Origin: Streptomyces sp. NBC_01549
GTDB taxonomy: Bacteria; Actinomycetota; Actinomycetes; Streptomycetales; Streptomycetaceae
Assembly (NCBI RefSeq): GCF_026339955.1
Contig: NZ_JAPEPW010000002.1
Span: forward strand, 1,798,001 to 1,862,000
Direction: 5' to 3'
Length of the DNA: 64,000 nucleotides
A model generated the notes under the pieces. It had not been told where the DNA came from. It saw only the letters and a list, made by a program, of their open reading frames with translations, and ran no database searches. The position numbers and the translations under genes are program-made. Positions 52,577 to 61,166 of the stretch are shown here, piece by piece (the stretch's first letter is position 1; every line of letters begins with the position of its first letter).

Positions 52577-53974
52577 TTGACCATGTCCTTCGGCGCGCGC
52601 CCGCGTGCCGTCCTCGCTTCTCTGGGAACCCTCGGCCTGTTACTGGCCGCCGCCGTGTCGCCCGCGAGTGCGGCCGGGGGAACGCCCATCACGCCCACCC
52701 AGCTCTTCAACGGCTACCGGAACTGCTCGACCGACGCGGACCGGCCCACGTATCTGCCGTCCCGTAGCAACGTTGTCGTCGAGGGCATCCCCGGGACCAC
52801 CGACACGACCGACAACTCCCCGCTCACCGCGCGGTATCAGGTCTGGCCGGTCACCGACCCGTCGCAGACCACGACGGTCACCCACGACCGCGCCACCCCC
52901 GGGTTCGAGGCCACCAGCCTCCTGCCCAACGACATGCTCGTCGACGGGCAGACCTACGCCTGGCGGGCCCAGACGGTGGCCGGGGACGCGGCCTCGGACT
53001 GGTCCGTCCCCTGTTACGTCACGATCGACGACACCTTCCCGGCGAGCGTGCCCACCATCTCGTCGCCGAACTACCCGCCGGACCGGTGGAACCAGGGCGG
53101 CGACCCGGTCACGATCACGTTGAACGCCAACGGCGCCGACGATGTCGCCGGGTTCCAGTATTCCTGGACAGGGTCCCTCGAGACCATCGTTCTCGCGCAC
53201 ATCGGCGACCACGGCATCCCGCAGCCCAACGACCCGTACGCGGACCCGGGACACTTCACGCGCGCCGACGCCCCCGGCGGTTCGGCCACGGTCAACCTGA
53301 TTCCGCCGTACGGCGGCGGTTTCATGACCCTGTGGGTGCGCAGCCTCGACCGGGCCTTCCACCCGTCGGAAACCACCAGCTACCAGTTCCACGTCAGTCC
53401 CACGCCGCCCACCGTCACCCCGGCGGACCCGGCACCCGAGTTCGGCGACACGACCACGTTCACGTTCCGGCCCGACGCCACGCTCCAGTCGAAGAGCCCG
53501 GTCGTCAGCTACTCCGTGCATACCTTCGGCGGTCCGCACGGCGACAAGACCGTCGACGTCGCGGCGGCGGCGGACGGCACGGCGACGACAGAGCTCACGA
53601 TGGACGGCATCGACGGCGAGCATCTCCAGGTGACCAGCAAGAGCGCGAACGGCTGGCTCAGTGACGCGGCGTCGTGGGACATCTACTACGACACCACCCC
53701 CACCGTCGCTTCCGACGTCTACCCCGAGAACGATTCCGGCGGCGGCGTGGGCGTCCCGGGCACCTTCACGTTCACGCCGAAGGTGAAGGGCATCGCGAGC
53801 TACACCTACTCCTTCAACGGGGACCCGGAGGTCACGGTCGCCGCGGGAGCCCACGACACCGCGAGCGTCGACTGGACCCCGACCTCGGACGGCTCCAACG
53901 AGCTCCAGGTCTACGCGACGACCAGCTCCGGCATCCAACTGTCGCCCTATTACTACTACTTCACCGTGAACTGA
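52577..53974 (+). CDS. Secreted beta-sandwich protein of unknown function
   Basis: The 465-aa product starts at TTG 52577 (GGGAGG six bases upstream; ATG 52583 is an alternative) with a Sec signal ending SPASA near residue 38. The rest is Thr/Pro/Asp-rich with repeating beta-strand patterns like Ig or FN3 domains (TYAWRAQTVAGDAASDWS, YTYSFNGDPEVTVAAGAHD). No catalytic motif is visible. Streptomyces genomes encode many such secreted Ig-like proteins; a wall-associated or binding role is possible. Confidence 0.75.
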   Translation: MTMSFGARPRAVLASLGTLGLLLAAAVSPASAAGGTPITPTQLFNGYRNCSTDADRPTYLPSRSNVVVEGIPGTTDTTDNSPLTARYQVWPVTDPSQTTTVTHDRATPGFEATSLLPNDMLVDGQTYAWRAQTVAGDAASDWSVPCYVTIDDTFPASVPTISSPNYPPDRWNQGGDPVTITLNANGADDVAGFQYSWTGSLETIVLAHIGDHGIPQPNDPYADPGHFTRADAPGGSATVNLIPPYGGGFMTLWVRSLDRAFHPSETTSYQFHVSPTPPTVTPADPAPEFGDTTTFTFRPDATLQSKSPVVSYSVHTFGGPHGDKTVDVAAAADGTATTELTMDGIDGEHLQVTSKSANGWLSDAASWDIYYDTTPTVASDVYPENDSGGGVGVPGTFTFTPKVKGIASYTYSFNGDPEVTVAAGAHDTASVDWTPTSDGSNELQVYATTSSGIQLSPYYYYFTVN

Positions 53975-54016
53975 ATCCGGGCACTGCCCACGCATTGCCC
54001 ACGCATCGGCCATGTC

Positions 54017-54052
54017 GAGCCCACGCAGCCGCCGGTGGGCTCGGGCGGCTGC
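54017..54052. terminator. Bidirectional terminator with two alternative hairpins
   Basis: GAGCCCAC pairs with GTGGGCTC (54017-24 / 54035-42), and the interleaved GCAGCCGCC pairs with GGCGGCTGC (54025-33 / 54044-52). The two stems are mutually exclusive. The site lies between convergent genes. Confidence 0.6.
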
Positions 54053-54076
54053 GACACCCCCGTCACCCGGATGCGG

Positions 54077-55204
54077 TCACCTGCGTCGCCACTCCTCGGC
54101 CAGCAGTTCGTACGAGCGCACCCGGTCCGCATGCCTGTGGGTGATGGTCGTGATCAACAACTCGTCGGCCCCGGTGGCCTCCTGGAGCTGTTCCAACTGG
54201 TCGGCGACGTGTCCCGGGGAGCCCACGAACTGGGTCTCGACGCGATCCGCGACCAGCGCCCGGTCCTCGTCGCTCCACACGTGGGCGCGGGCCTCCTTCG
54301 GGGTCGGGAACTCGATGGCGCCCTCGGCGGTGCGGATGCTGCGGACCCAGAGGCCGTAGCCGGTGGCGAGTTCGCGCGCGGTGTCGTCGTCCTCGGCGAC
54401 GACCACGTCCGCGGACACGCTGAGGTACGGCTTGTCGAGGACGTCGGACGGCTGGAAGGCGGCGCGGTAGCCCTCCGCCGCCTCCAGCACCGTGGCCGGA
54501 CTGACGTGGTAGTTCGCCGCGAACCGCAGCCCGTTGCGGCCGGCGACCGTGGCGCTCTGACCGCCGCTGCTGCCCAGGATCCACACCTGTACGTCCGCGC
54601 CCTCACCCGGGACGACATGCGCCTCGACACCGTCCGCCGACCGGTACGTCCCCGCGAGCAGCGCGAGGATGTCGTCGATCTGCTCGCCGTAGTCCTGCGA
54701 CCGGGCGTGCGGCTGTTGGAGCAGCGTGCGCTGGAGGGCGACGCGGGGTGAGCCGAGCAGATACTCGAAGGAGAACCGGGGCGGGATGCGCAGACCGCCC
54801 GGGGCGCGGCCGTCGACCACGGGGGTCGCGGTCGGCAGCGAGGCGGTGGGCCCTCCCGGCGGGCGCCCGCCGGAGCGGCCGAGGCCCAGGTCGAGGCGGC
54901 CGGGGTGCAGGGCGTCGAGCAGACCGAACTCCTCGACCGTGGACAGCGCGGTGCGGTGCCCGAGCTGTACGGCGCCCGAACCGAGCCTGATGGTGGAGGT
55001 GGCGGAGGCGGTCAGGGCGAGGACCACCGCGGGAGAGGTGCCGGCGACTCCCGGGTTGAGGTGGTGCTCGGCGAACCAGTAGCGGGCGTACCCGAACCGC
55101 TCCGCCTGCCGGGCCAGGTCGACGGAGTTGCGCAGGGCCTCGGTCGCGGTGGAGCCGGAGGAGATCGGGACGAGGTCGAGGACACCCAGGGGGATGTCGG
55201 ACAT
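54077..55204 (-). CDS. LLM-class flavin-dependent oxidoreductase
   Basis: The 375-aa luciferase-like monooxygenase begins IPLGVLDLVPISSGSTATEALRNSVDLARQAERFGYARYWFAEHHLNPGVAG, with the group-1 MsnO8-type signature, and has VQVWILGSSGGQSATVAG in the middle. ATG 55204 follows GAGGAG. It is the last gene of the four-monooxygenase operon and would use FMNH2 and O2 to oxidise a small organosulfur or similar compound. Confidence 0.86.
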   Translation of the reverse strand: MSDIPLGVLDLVPISSGSTATEALRNSVDLARQAERFGYARYWFAEHHLNPGVAGTSPAVVLALTASATSTIRLGSGAVQLGHRTALSTVEEFGLLDALHPGRLDLGLGRSGGRPPGGPTASLPTATPVVDGRAPGGLRIPPRFSFEYLLGSPRVALQRTLLQQPHARSQDYGEQIDDILALLAGTYRSADGVEAHVVPGEGADVQVWILGSSGGQSATVAGRNGLRFAANYHVSPATVLEAAEGYRAAFQPSDVLDKPYLSVSADVVVAEDDDTARELATGYGLWVRSIRTAEGAIEFPTPKEARAHVWSDEDRALVADRVETQFVGSPGHVADQLEQLQEATGADELLITTITHRHADRVRSYELLAEEWRRR

Positions 55205-55217
55205 GGGGCGGGGCTCC

Positions 55218-56303
55218 TCAGCGGTCGGCGGGGACGGACGCGGGCTCCGCGCGGACCGGGCCCCACGAAAACGGTGGATCGGGGATCTCGCGGCGCAGCA
55301 CCGGTGCGACCTCCGACTGGAAACGCTCAAGGGAGTCGCGGTGCTGGGCGTCGCCGAGACCGCTCGCGTCCGCGTGCAGATGCAGCACCGTGTGCCCGAA
55401 CCGCTCGTGGTAGCGGTGCACCTTGTCGATGATCTGCTGGGGGCTGCCGATGAGGGCCGAGCTGCGCTCGACGAAGTCCTCCAGGGTGGGGAAGACGGGC
55501 TCCAGGCCGAGGCTCTTCTGGAAGGCCAGGTTCCCCTCGAACACCGGGCGGTACGCGGTCAGTGCCTCCTGCGACGTACGGGCCACGTAGAGGCCCGCCG
55601 TGCCCGCGCCCACCGCGATGTCGGCCGGGTCGTGGCCGTAGTGCTCCCAGCGCTCGCGGTAGTAGCGGATCAACTCGGCGTAGGGCTCTATGGGGTTGGT
55701 GACGTTGGCGGAGAAGAGGGGGTCGCCGTAGCGGGCGGCCAGGTCGACCGACTCCTTGCTGGTCGCGCTGCCGTGCCAGACCCGGATCGGCTGCTGGTAC
55801 GGCCGGGGCCACACCTCCGCGTCCTTGAGTCCCGGGCGGAAGCGGGTCTCGGCGGTCACCTTGTCCTGGCGCCAGATCGTCCGGAACACCTCGTAGCTCT
55901 CGGCGTTGCGGTCCCACTGGTCCTCGGGGGTGACGTCGAAGAGGTCGCGCTGGGCTACCCCGTTGCCCTTGCCGATGATCAGGTCCAGGCGACCGTCGGA
56001 GAGGTGGTCGAGGGTCGCGTAGTCCTCGTACGCGCGTACCGGGTCGAGAAGGCTGAGCGTCGTCACGGCCGTGAACAGGCGGATGCGCTTGGTGAGCGCG
56101 GCGACGTGGCTGAGCACGACGGGCGGTGAGGAGGAGATGAACGGCCGCTCGTGCCGCTCCCCCACGCCGAAGCCGTCGAAGCCCAGTTCCTCGGCGAGCA
56201 GCGCGTTGTCGAGGACCTCGCGGAAGCGGTCGTGCGTGGGCTTCCGTACGCCGGTGATCGGGTCGGGCCGGTGCACGATCAGGGTGATGGCCAGGAATTT
56301 CAT
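55218..56303 (-). CDS. LLM-class flavin-dependent oxidoreductase
   Basis: The 361-aa bacterial luciferase-fold protein has NALLAEELGFDGFGVGERHE, DPVRAYEDYATLDHLSDGRLDLIIGKGNG and RVWHGSATSKESVDLAARYGDPLF. It starts at 56303, overlapping the upstream monooxygenase stop by 4 bp. Typical of FMNH2-dependent monooxygenases in sulfur-scavenging operons. Confidence 0.87.
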   Translation of the reverse strand: MKFLAITLIVHRPDPITGVRKPTHDRFREVLDNALLAEELGFDGFGVGERHERPFISSSPPVVLSHVAALTKRIRLFTAVTTLSLLDPVRAYEDYATLDHLSDGRLDLIIGKGNGVAQRDLFDVTPEDQWDRNAESYEVFRTIWRQDKVTAETRFRPGLKDAEVWPRPYQQPIRVWHGSATSKESVDLAARYGDPLFSANVTNPIEPYAELIRYYRERWEHYGHDPADIAVGAGTAGLYVARTSQEALTAYRPVFEGNLAFQKSLGLEPVFPTLEDFVERSSALIGSPQQIIDKVHRYHERFGHTVLHLHADASGLGDAQHRDSLERFQSEVAPVLRREIPDPPFSWGPVRAEPASVPADR

Positions 56304-57688
56304 GACGCCGCTCGTTCGTCGCGCACGGTGTCCGGGTGGGCGAGGCCGAGGTGGTCGCGCAGGGTCGTGCCCTCGTACTCCGTGCGGTACACCCCGCGCT
56401 CCTGGAGCAGCGGGACCACCGTGTCGGCGAAGGTGTCGAGGCCGCCGGGGGTGATGTGCGGGACGAGGATGAAGCCGTCACTGGCGTCGGCCTGCACGAA
56501 GGAGTCGATGGTGTCGGCGACGGTGGCCGGGGAGCCGACGAAGGTCTGCCGGTTGCCGGTCTCGATGACCAGATCGCGGATGGACCACTTGTTGGCGGCC
56601 GCGAGCTCGCGCCACTCCCGGGCGGTGGCCAGCGGGTCACGGTACATCCGTACCTGGGCGCGGCCCCGGGCGATGGTGTGCTCGCCGAGGTCCGGGTCGA
56701 TGTCGGGCAGCGGGCCGTCCGGGTCGTACGCGGACAGGTCGCGGTTCCAGACGAACTCCAGGTGCTTGATCGCGGTGGCGCCGCTGACCTGCTGGCGGCG
56801 CACCTCGCGGGAGATCTCCTCCGCCTCGGCGTCCGTGTCGCCGAGGACGAAGGTCGCGGCGGGCAGGATCAGCAGTTGGTCGCGCGTACGGCCGTAGCGG
56901 GCGAGGCGTCCCTTGACGTCCTTGTAGAACGCCTGGCCCTCCTTGAGGGTGGCGTACCGGCTGAAGATCGCGTCGGCGCCGGAGGCGGCGAACTCGCGCC
57001 CCTCCTCGGAGTCTCCGGCCTGGAAGACGACCGGGCGTCCCTGCGGGCTGCGCGGGACGTTGAACTGCCCCTGGATGTCGAAGTGTTGGCCCTGGTGCAC
57101 GAAGGCTCCGGCCTTCGCGTCGCGCAGGAAGGTGCCGGTCCGCTGATCGGCGACGATCTCGTCCCCGTGCCAGGAGTCGAAGAGCTCGTTCGCCGTGGTC
57201 AGGAACTCCTTGGCCCGGGTGTAGCGCTCCTCCTGCGGGAGGAAGCCGCCGCGGCGGAAGTTCTCGCCGGTGAAGGCGTCCCAGGAGGTGACCACGTTCC
57301 AGGCGGCGCGGCCGTCGGAGAGGTGGTCGAGGCTGGCGAACTGACGGGCCACTTCGTAGGGCTCGTTGAAGGTGGAGTTGATGGTGCCGGTCAGGCCGAG
57401 GTGTTCGGTGACGGCAGCGAGCGCGGTGAGGATCGTGAAGGTGTCGGGGCGGCCGACGACGTCCAAGTCGTAGATCTTGCCGCCCTGTTCGCGAAGTCGC
57501 AGTCCCTCGGCGAGGAACAGGAAGTCGAACTTGGCGCGCTCGGCGGTGCGCGCGAAGTGGGCGAAGGAGCTGAACTCGATGTGGCTGCCGGCCTCGGGGT
57601 CGCTCCACACGGTGGTGTTGTTGACGCCGGGGAAGTGCGCCGCGAGGTGGATCTGCTTGCGGGGCTTGTCCTGTGACGTGCTGCTCAT
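56300..57688 (-). CDS. NtaA/SnaA/DszA-family FMN-dependent monooxygenase
   Basis: The 462-aa protein has the family signature IHLAAHFPGVNNTTVW, ARTAERAKFDFLFLAEGLRLRE, SLDHLSDGRAAWNVVTSWDAFTGENFRRGG, and GRPVVFQAGDSEEGREFAA. Relatives include DszA, nitrilotriacetate monooxygenase and B. subtilis CmoJ, which dealkylates N-acetyl-S-alkylcysteines. With a GNAT and an amino-acid ABC transporter nearby, a CmoJ-like sulfur salvage role is plausible. Confidence 0.9.
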   Translation of the reverse strand: MSSTSQDKPRKQIHLAAHFPGVNNTTVWSDPEAGSHIEFSSFAHFARTAERAKFDFLFLAEGLRLREQGGKIYDLDVVGRPDTFTILTALAAVTEHLGLTGTINSTFNEPYEVARQFASLDHLSDGRAAWNVVTSWDAFTGENFRRGGFLPQEERYTRAKEFLTTANELFDSWHGDEIVADQRTGTFLRDAKAGAFVHQGQHFDIQGQFNVPRSPQGRPVVFQAGDSEEGREFAASGADAIFSRYATLKEGQAFYKDVKGRLARYGRTRDQLLILPAATFVLGDTDAEAEEISREVRRQQVSGATAIKHLEFVWNRDLSAYDPDGPLPDIDPDLGEHTIARGRAQVRMYRDPLATAREWRELAAANKWSIRDLVIETGNRQTFVGSPATVADTIDSFVQADASDGFILVPHITPGGLDTFADTVVPLLQERGVYRTEYEGTTLRDHLGLAHPDTVRDERAAS

Positions 57689-57705
57689 GCGTGGGTCCCT
57701 CCGGC

Positions 57706-58941
57706 TCAGGCGGTGGCGGCGTAGCGGTTGGCGGGGCGGGAGAGCCCGAGCAGCCCGCGCAGGGTGTCGGCCTCGTAGGACTGCCGGAAGACGCCCCGGC
57801 GCTGGAGTTCGGGCACGAGGCCCCGGGTGATCGCGGGCAGGTCGTGGCCGACGACGGCGGGACGCAGCCGGAAACCGGACAGCCCTGCATCCCCCAACTC
57901 CTGGAGCAGATCGGCCAGTTGTGCGGGTGTGCCGGTGAAGATCCGCGCGTCGCTGGTGTAGGCGTGGCCGGCGAGGGCGTCGAGGCGCTCGCGGCGGGCC
58001 GCGGCGGCGGCCGGGTCGTCGTCCAGGAACACCACGAGGTCGCCGAAGAGGTGCAGGGGTTCGTCGGTGCGGCCGGCCGCCGTCCGCTCGGCACGGATCT
58101 CCTCGACTATGGCACGGGCCTGGTCGGTGTCATGCGGGGTCACGTAACCGAGGTCGGCGGCCTGGGCCACCAGCCGGTAGGGGACGGTCGCGTGGGCCAG
58201 GGCGCTGACGATCGGCTGGCCCTGCGGTGGGCGGGGGGTGATCGAGGGGCCCTTGACGCTGAAGTGCTTGCCCTCGAAGTCGATGTAGTGCAGTTTGTCG
58301 CGGTCGAGGAAACGGCCGGTGGCGACGTCACGGATCTCCGCGTCGTCCTCCCAGCTGTCCCAGAGCCGGCGCACCGCTTCCACGTAGTCCGCGGCCTCGT
58401 CGAAGAGGTCGGTCGTCAGCTCCCGCACGGCCGGGCTGTCGAAGTCCTCGATGCGCAGCGGCGGGAACGTACGGCGGCCGAAGTGCGCGGCCTCGTGGGT
58501 GCGGGCCGACACCTGCACCCGTACGCCCGCACGGCCCGTGCTCACGTAGTCGAGCGTGGCGATCGCCTTGGAGAGGTGGAAGGGCTCGGTGTGGGTGACC
58601 ACGGCTGTCGGGACCAGTCCTATGTGGCTGGTGAGCGGGGCGACGCGGGCGGCGATCAGGACGGCGTCCAGACGCCCGCGGACCTGGTCGGTGCGGTCGT
58701 CGGGCTCGGTGAGGTGCGAGGACTGGAGCCCGAGGGCGTCCTCGATGGTCACGAAGTCGAGGAGACCGCGCTCGGCCTCGGTGACCAGGTCCGTCCAGTA
58801 CCCGGCGGTGAGCAGCTCATGAGGGCGGGCCACCGGCTCGCGCCAGGCGGCCGGGTGCCAGCCGGCGCCGTCGAGCGCGACGGCGAGGTGAAGAAGGGGG
58901 GACGAGGGGGAGGAATCGGGCAGCGAAGATGATGCGGACAC
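57706..58941 (-). CDS. LLM-class flavin-dependent monooxygenase
   Basis: The 411-aa protein resembles the NtaA/SnaA/DszA branch (LHLAVALDGAGWHPAAW, GLLDFVTIEDALGLQ, ATLDYVSTGRAGVRVQVSARTHEAAHFGRR, QGQPIVSALAHATVPYRL). GTG 58941 has AGGAAGG about ten bases upstream. It is the first gene of the operon, 75 bp after a short leader peptide whose hairpin lies in between, so attenuation control is likely. Confidence 0.87.
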   Translation of the reverse strand: MSASSSLPDSSPSSPLLHLAVALDGAGWHPAAWREPVARPHELLTAGYWTDLVTEAERGLLDFVTIEDALGLQSSHLTEPDDRTDQVRGRLDAVLIAARVAPLTSHIGLVPTAVVTHTEPFHLSKAIATLDYVSTGRAGVRVQVSARTHEAAHFGRRTFPPLRIEDFDSPAVRELTTDLFDEAADYVEAVRRLWDSWEDDAEIRDVATGRFLDRDKLHYIDFEGKHFSVKGPSITPRPPQGQPIVSALAHATVPYRLVAQAADLGYVTPHDTDQARAIVEEIRAERTAAGRTDEPLHLFGDLVVFLDDDPAAAAARRERLDALAGHAYTSDARIFTGTPAQLADLLQELGDAGLSGFRLRPAVVGHDLPAITRGLVPELQRRGVFRQSYEADTLRGLLGLSRPANRYAATA

Positions 58942-58979
58942 GGAGGGGTTGCCTTCCTGGTCGACCGTACGAGAGCGCG

Positions 58980-58997
58980 GCCCTCTACGCGGAGGGC
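58980..58997 (-). promoter_or_regulatory. Candidate attenuator hairpin before the monooxygenase operon
   Basis: GCCCTC-TACGCG-GAGGGC is a perfect 6-bp stem, 20 nt after the leader-peptide stop and about 40 nt before the first monooxygenase. It is positioned to sense ribosome stalling on the leader. Confidence 0.4.
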
Positions 58998-59016
58998 GGG
59001 GCGGCGGGGTGACAGG

Positions 59017-59106
59017 TCAGGGACGACAGAGCGCGCCGGCCACGCGCTGCAGATCGATGTGCGGCCGGGAGTAAAGACGTACACGGCGGCGCGGGGTGAG
59101 CACCAT
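59017..59106 (-). CDS. HIDLQRV-type leader peptide of the monooxygenase operon
   Basis: ATG 59106 to TGA 59017 encodes 29 aa, Arg-rich at the N-terminus (TPRRRVRLYSR) and ending PHIDLQRVAGALCRP. This matches, from memory, the small putative leader peptides of Streptomyces placed before sulfur genes, with a Cys codon three from the end. Ribosome stalling at the Cys codon in cysteine starvation would switch on the operon. Too short for ordinary gene calling. Confidence 0.75.
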   Translation of the reverse strand: MVLTPRRRVRLYSRPHIDLQRVAGALCRP

Positions 59107-59212
59107 GACGCGGAGACCGGACCCGACTCGCACGTCGCTCACCTCCGCCCTTGCGTCCCGGCGGGCTCGTGGCCGCGCCGACATCGTGCATCCCTTCAAC
59201 ACAACGGCCCGC

Positions 59213-59988
59213 CTACGCCGTCTGTTCCTGCTGGGCGCCCGGAGTTCGGACGAGGAGGAACTCCGAGCGGCGGCGCAGGGTGAAGCCGATCGACTCGTAG
59301 AGCCGGATCGCGCCGGTGTTGGTCGCGGAGGCGTGCAGGAAGGGCGTGTCTCCGCGCTCCCTGATGCCTGCGGCGACGGCGCGGACCAGTCGCGTGGCCA
59401 GGCCCTTGCCGCGGTGGTCCGGGGCGGTGCAGACCGCGCTGATCTCGGTCCAGCCGGGCGGGCGCAGCCTCCCCCAGCCTCCGGCCGGGGGACCCCCATC
59501 TCGCTTCGCTCGCCGGCCAGGGCGATGAGCCGGCCGCGGTGCCGGATGCCGAGGTAGGTGCCGAGTTCGACCGTGCGGGGCAGGAAGGGCCCCGGCTCGG
59601 TCAGGGCGATCAGGTCCAGGATCTCGGGCACGTCGTCCGGCCCGAGCCGCACCGCTTCGGGGGCGGGCTCGGCGCGCAGCGCGGTGTCGACCAGTTGTAC
59701 GCCCTGGCCGTGCTGCACCGTCTCCCAGCCCTCGGGCACCGACTTCGCCCCGGTCACGGGGGTGACGGTGCCGGGGCCGACGAGTGCGGCGAGGTCGTCC
59801 CAGGCGCGTGGGTCGGCCGGGTCGGCGAGGGCGGTGAACGGGGAGACGTCCAGGGGGTAGCGGGCGGCGCGGCCGACGCGCTCGGCGAGGTGGGCGTGCG
59901 GGCCGGTCAGCGCGGCCCAGGCGGCGTTGTCCAGGATGTGGGGCGCCGCAGGGCTCTGCGGCGGGGCAGGTCGGGCAACGGTGGACAT
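59213..59988 (-). pseudogene. GNAT N-acetyltransferase, frame broken by a mini-repeat
   Basis: From ATG 59988 about 165 residues read normally (MSTVARPAPP to GIRHRGRLIALAG). At 59466-59515 a 50-bp mini-repeat follows, after which the GNAT core continues one frame over: WTEISAVCTAPDHRGKGLATRLVRAV (acetyl-CoA site) to GAIRLYESIGFTLRRRSEFLLVR, stopping at 59213. One extra base in the 5-base G-run at 59487-59491, as in the sister repeat in the ABC ATPase, would restore an intact protein of about 258 aa. So this is a real frameshift, a phase-variable gene, or a sequencing error. In context it would acetylate a cysteine derivative. Confidence 0.75.
59466..59515. repeat. Mini-repeat copy A (inside the GNAT gene)
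   Basis: A 50-bp sequence nearly identical to 61699-61749, with one substitution and one G fewer in the central G-run. It contains an inverted repeat CCCCCAGCC...GGCCGGGGG and ends ATCTCGCTTCGCTCGCC. Confidence 0.85.
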
Positions 59989-60014
59989 GGTGGTGTCGGA
60001 CCTCCTGGGCGCGG

Positions 60015-61040
60015 TCAGGAGTTGTCGAGCGGCAGGCCGGGCGGGTTGATCTGCGAGGTGCTGACGGCCTCGTTGGAGAGGTTCCAGGCGGCGAGCCACT
60101 TGGCGTACTGACCGTTCTTGATGAGGTGGTTGATCGCGTCGGCGACCGGCTTGGCCAGCCCGCTGTCCTTCTTCGCGGTGGCCGCGATCAGCCCCTGGAG
60201 CGTCGCGCCCGCGCCGGAGAACTTGCCCGCGTTGCGGGTCGGGTTGGGCGTCTTCGCCGTCTGGGTGATGTGGTACGAGATACCGGGGTTGGGTCCGAAG
60301 TAGGCGTCGATCTTCCCGCTGGACAGCGCCAGATAGACGCTGTTGTTGTCCTGGAAGTACTTGACGGTGAGCTTCTTGCCCTCCTTCGCGAGCTTCGCCT
60401 TCCACTCCAGCAGGAGCTTCTCCTGGTTGGTTCCGGCGCCCACGGAGACGGTCCGGCCGGCCAGGTTCTCGTAGTCGCCGGCGAAGTTCCAGGTGCTCTT
60501 CGTCGGCACCTCGAAGGCGAGGTTGTCCTGCCGGTAGGAGGCGAACTCGTACTTCTTCTTGCGTTCCTCGGTGTCCGTGACGTTCGTGAAGGCGACGTCG
60601 ACCTTGCCGCTGTCGATACCGACGAACAGGTTCTCCCAGGTCGAGTTCTTCACCTCCGGCTTCAGTCCGAGGACGGCGGCGACCAGTCGGCCGAGGTCGG
60701 GTTCGGCACCGGTGAGGGTCTTCTGGTCCTGGCCCACGTACGCCAGCGGCGGGAACCCGGCGGGCAGCGCGCCGACGCCGATGACCAGCTTGCCCCTCTT
60801 GGCGACCGACTTGGGCAGTTCGGCGCTGATGGACTTGACCTCGGACACCTTGAGGTCGGTCTGCCGTGCGGCGCCGTTGGAGAGCGCGCCGACGGTGACG
60901 GTGCCGGAGGCCGCGCTGCCGGAGGTGGTGGCCGCGTCGCTCTCTCCCCCGCACGCGGCGAGACCGGCGGCGAGGGTGGCGACGGCGGTGGAGGCGGTGA
61001 GGCCACGGAGGAGTCTGCTGCGGAGGGTGAGGGTGCGCAT
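60015..61040 (-). CDS. ABC transporter substrate-binding lipoprotein (family 3, amino acid type)
   Basis: The 341-aa product has a lipoprotein signal with lipobox LAAC near residue 30. The family 3 binding fold follows: KRGKLVIGVGALPAGFPPLAYVG, GAEPDLGRLVAAVLGLKPEVKNSTWENLFVGIDSGKVDVAFTNVTDTEERKKKYEFASYRQ. Such proteins bind polar amino acids, including cystine and its derivatives. It is downstream of the permease and ATPase genes; a 126-bp gap with 15-bp repeats separates it from the ATPase. Confidence 0.9.
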   Translation of the reverse strand: MRTLTLRSRLLRGLTASTAVATLAAGLAACGGESDAATTSGSAASGTVTVGALSNGAARQTDLKVSEVKSISAELPKSVAKRGKLVIGVGALPAGFPPLAYVGQDQKTLTGAEPDLGRLVAAVLGLKPEVKNSTWENLFVGIDSGKVDVAFTNVTDTEERKKKYEFASYRQDNLAFEVPTKSTWNFAGDYENLAGRTVSVGAGTNQEKLLLEWKAKLAKEGKKLTVKYFQDNNSVYLALSSGKIDAYFGPNPGISYHITQTAKTPNPTRNAGKFSGAGATLQGLIAATAKKDSGLAKPVADAINHLIKNGQYAKWLAAWNLSNEAVSTSQINPPGLPLDNS

Positions 61041-61065
61041 GGCTGTCCTTGTCCGATGTTCGTGA

Positions 61066-61125
61066 GTGAAGGTGAGGTGGGTGAAGGTGAGGTGGGTGAA
61101 GGTGAGGTGGGTGAAGGTGAGGTGG
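61066..61125. repeat. Four perfect 15-bp tandem repeats with degenerate tail
   Basis: The unit GTGAAGGTGAGGTGG is repeated exactly four times, then decays over three partial copies to about 61165. It fills the gap between the ATPase stop and the binding-protein start. It has no spacers and is not CRISPR. Read on the minus strand it is C/A-rich and unstructured, which might affect relative expression. Confidence 0.9.
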
Positions 61126-61166
61126 GTGAAGGCGCGCGGGACGAAGGCGCGGAGGATGAAGGAGGT

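Noticed and set aside
61066..61165. Direct repeats considered as a CRISPR array
   Set aside because: The 15-bp units abut with no spacers and there are no cas genes; the same holds for the 13-bp units at 45624.
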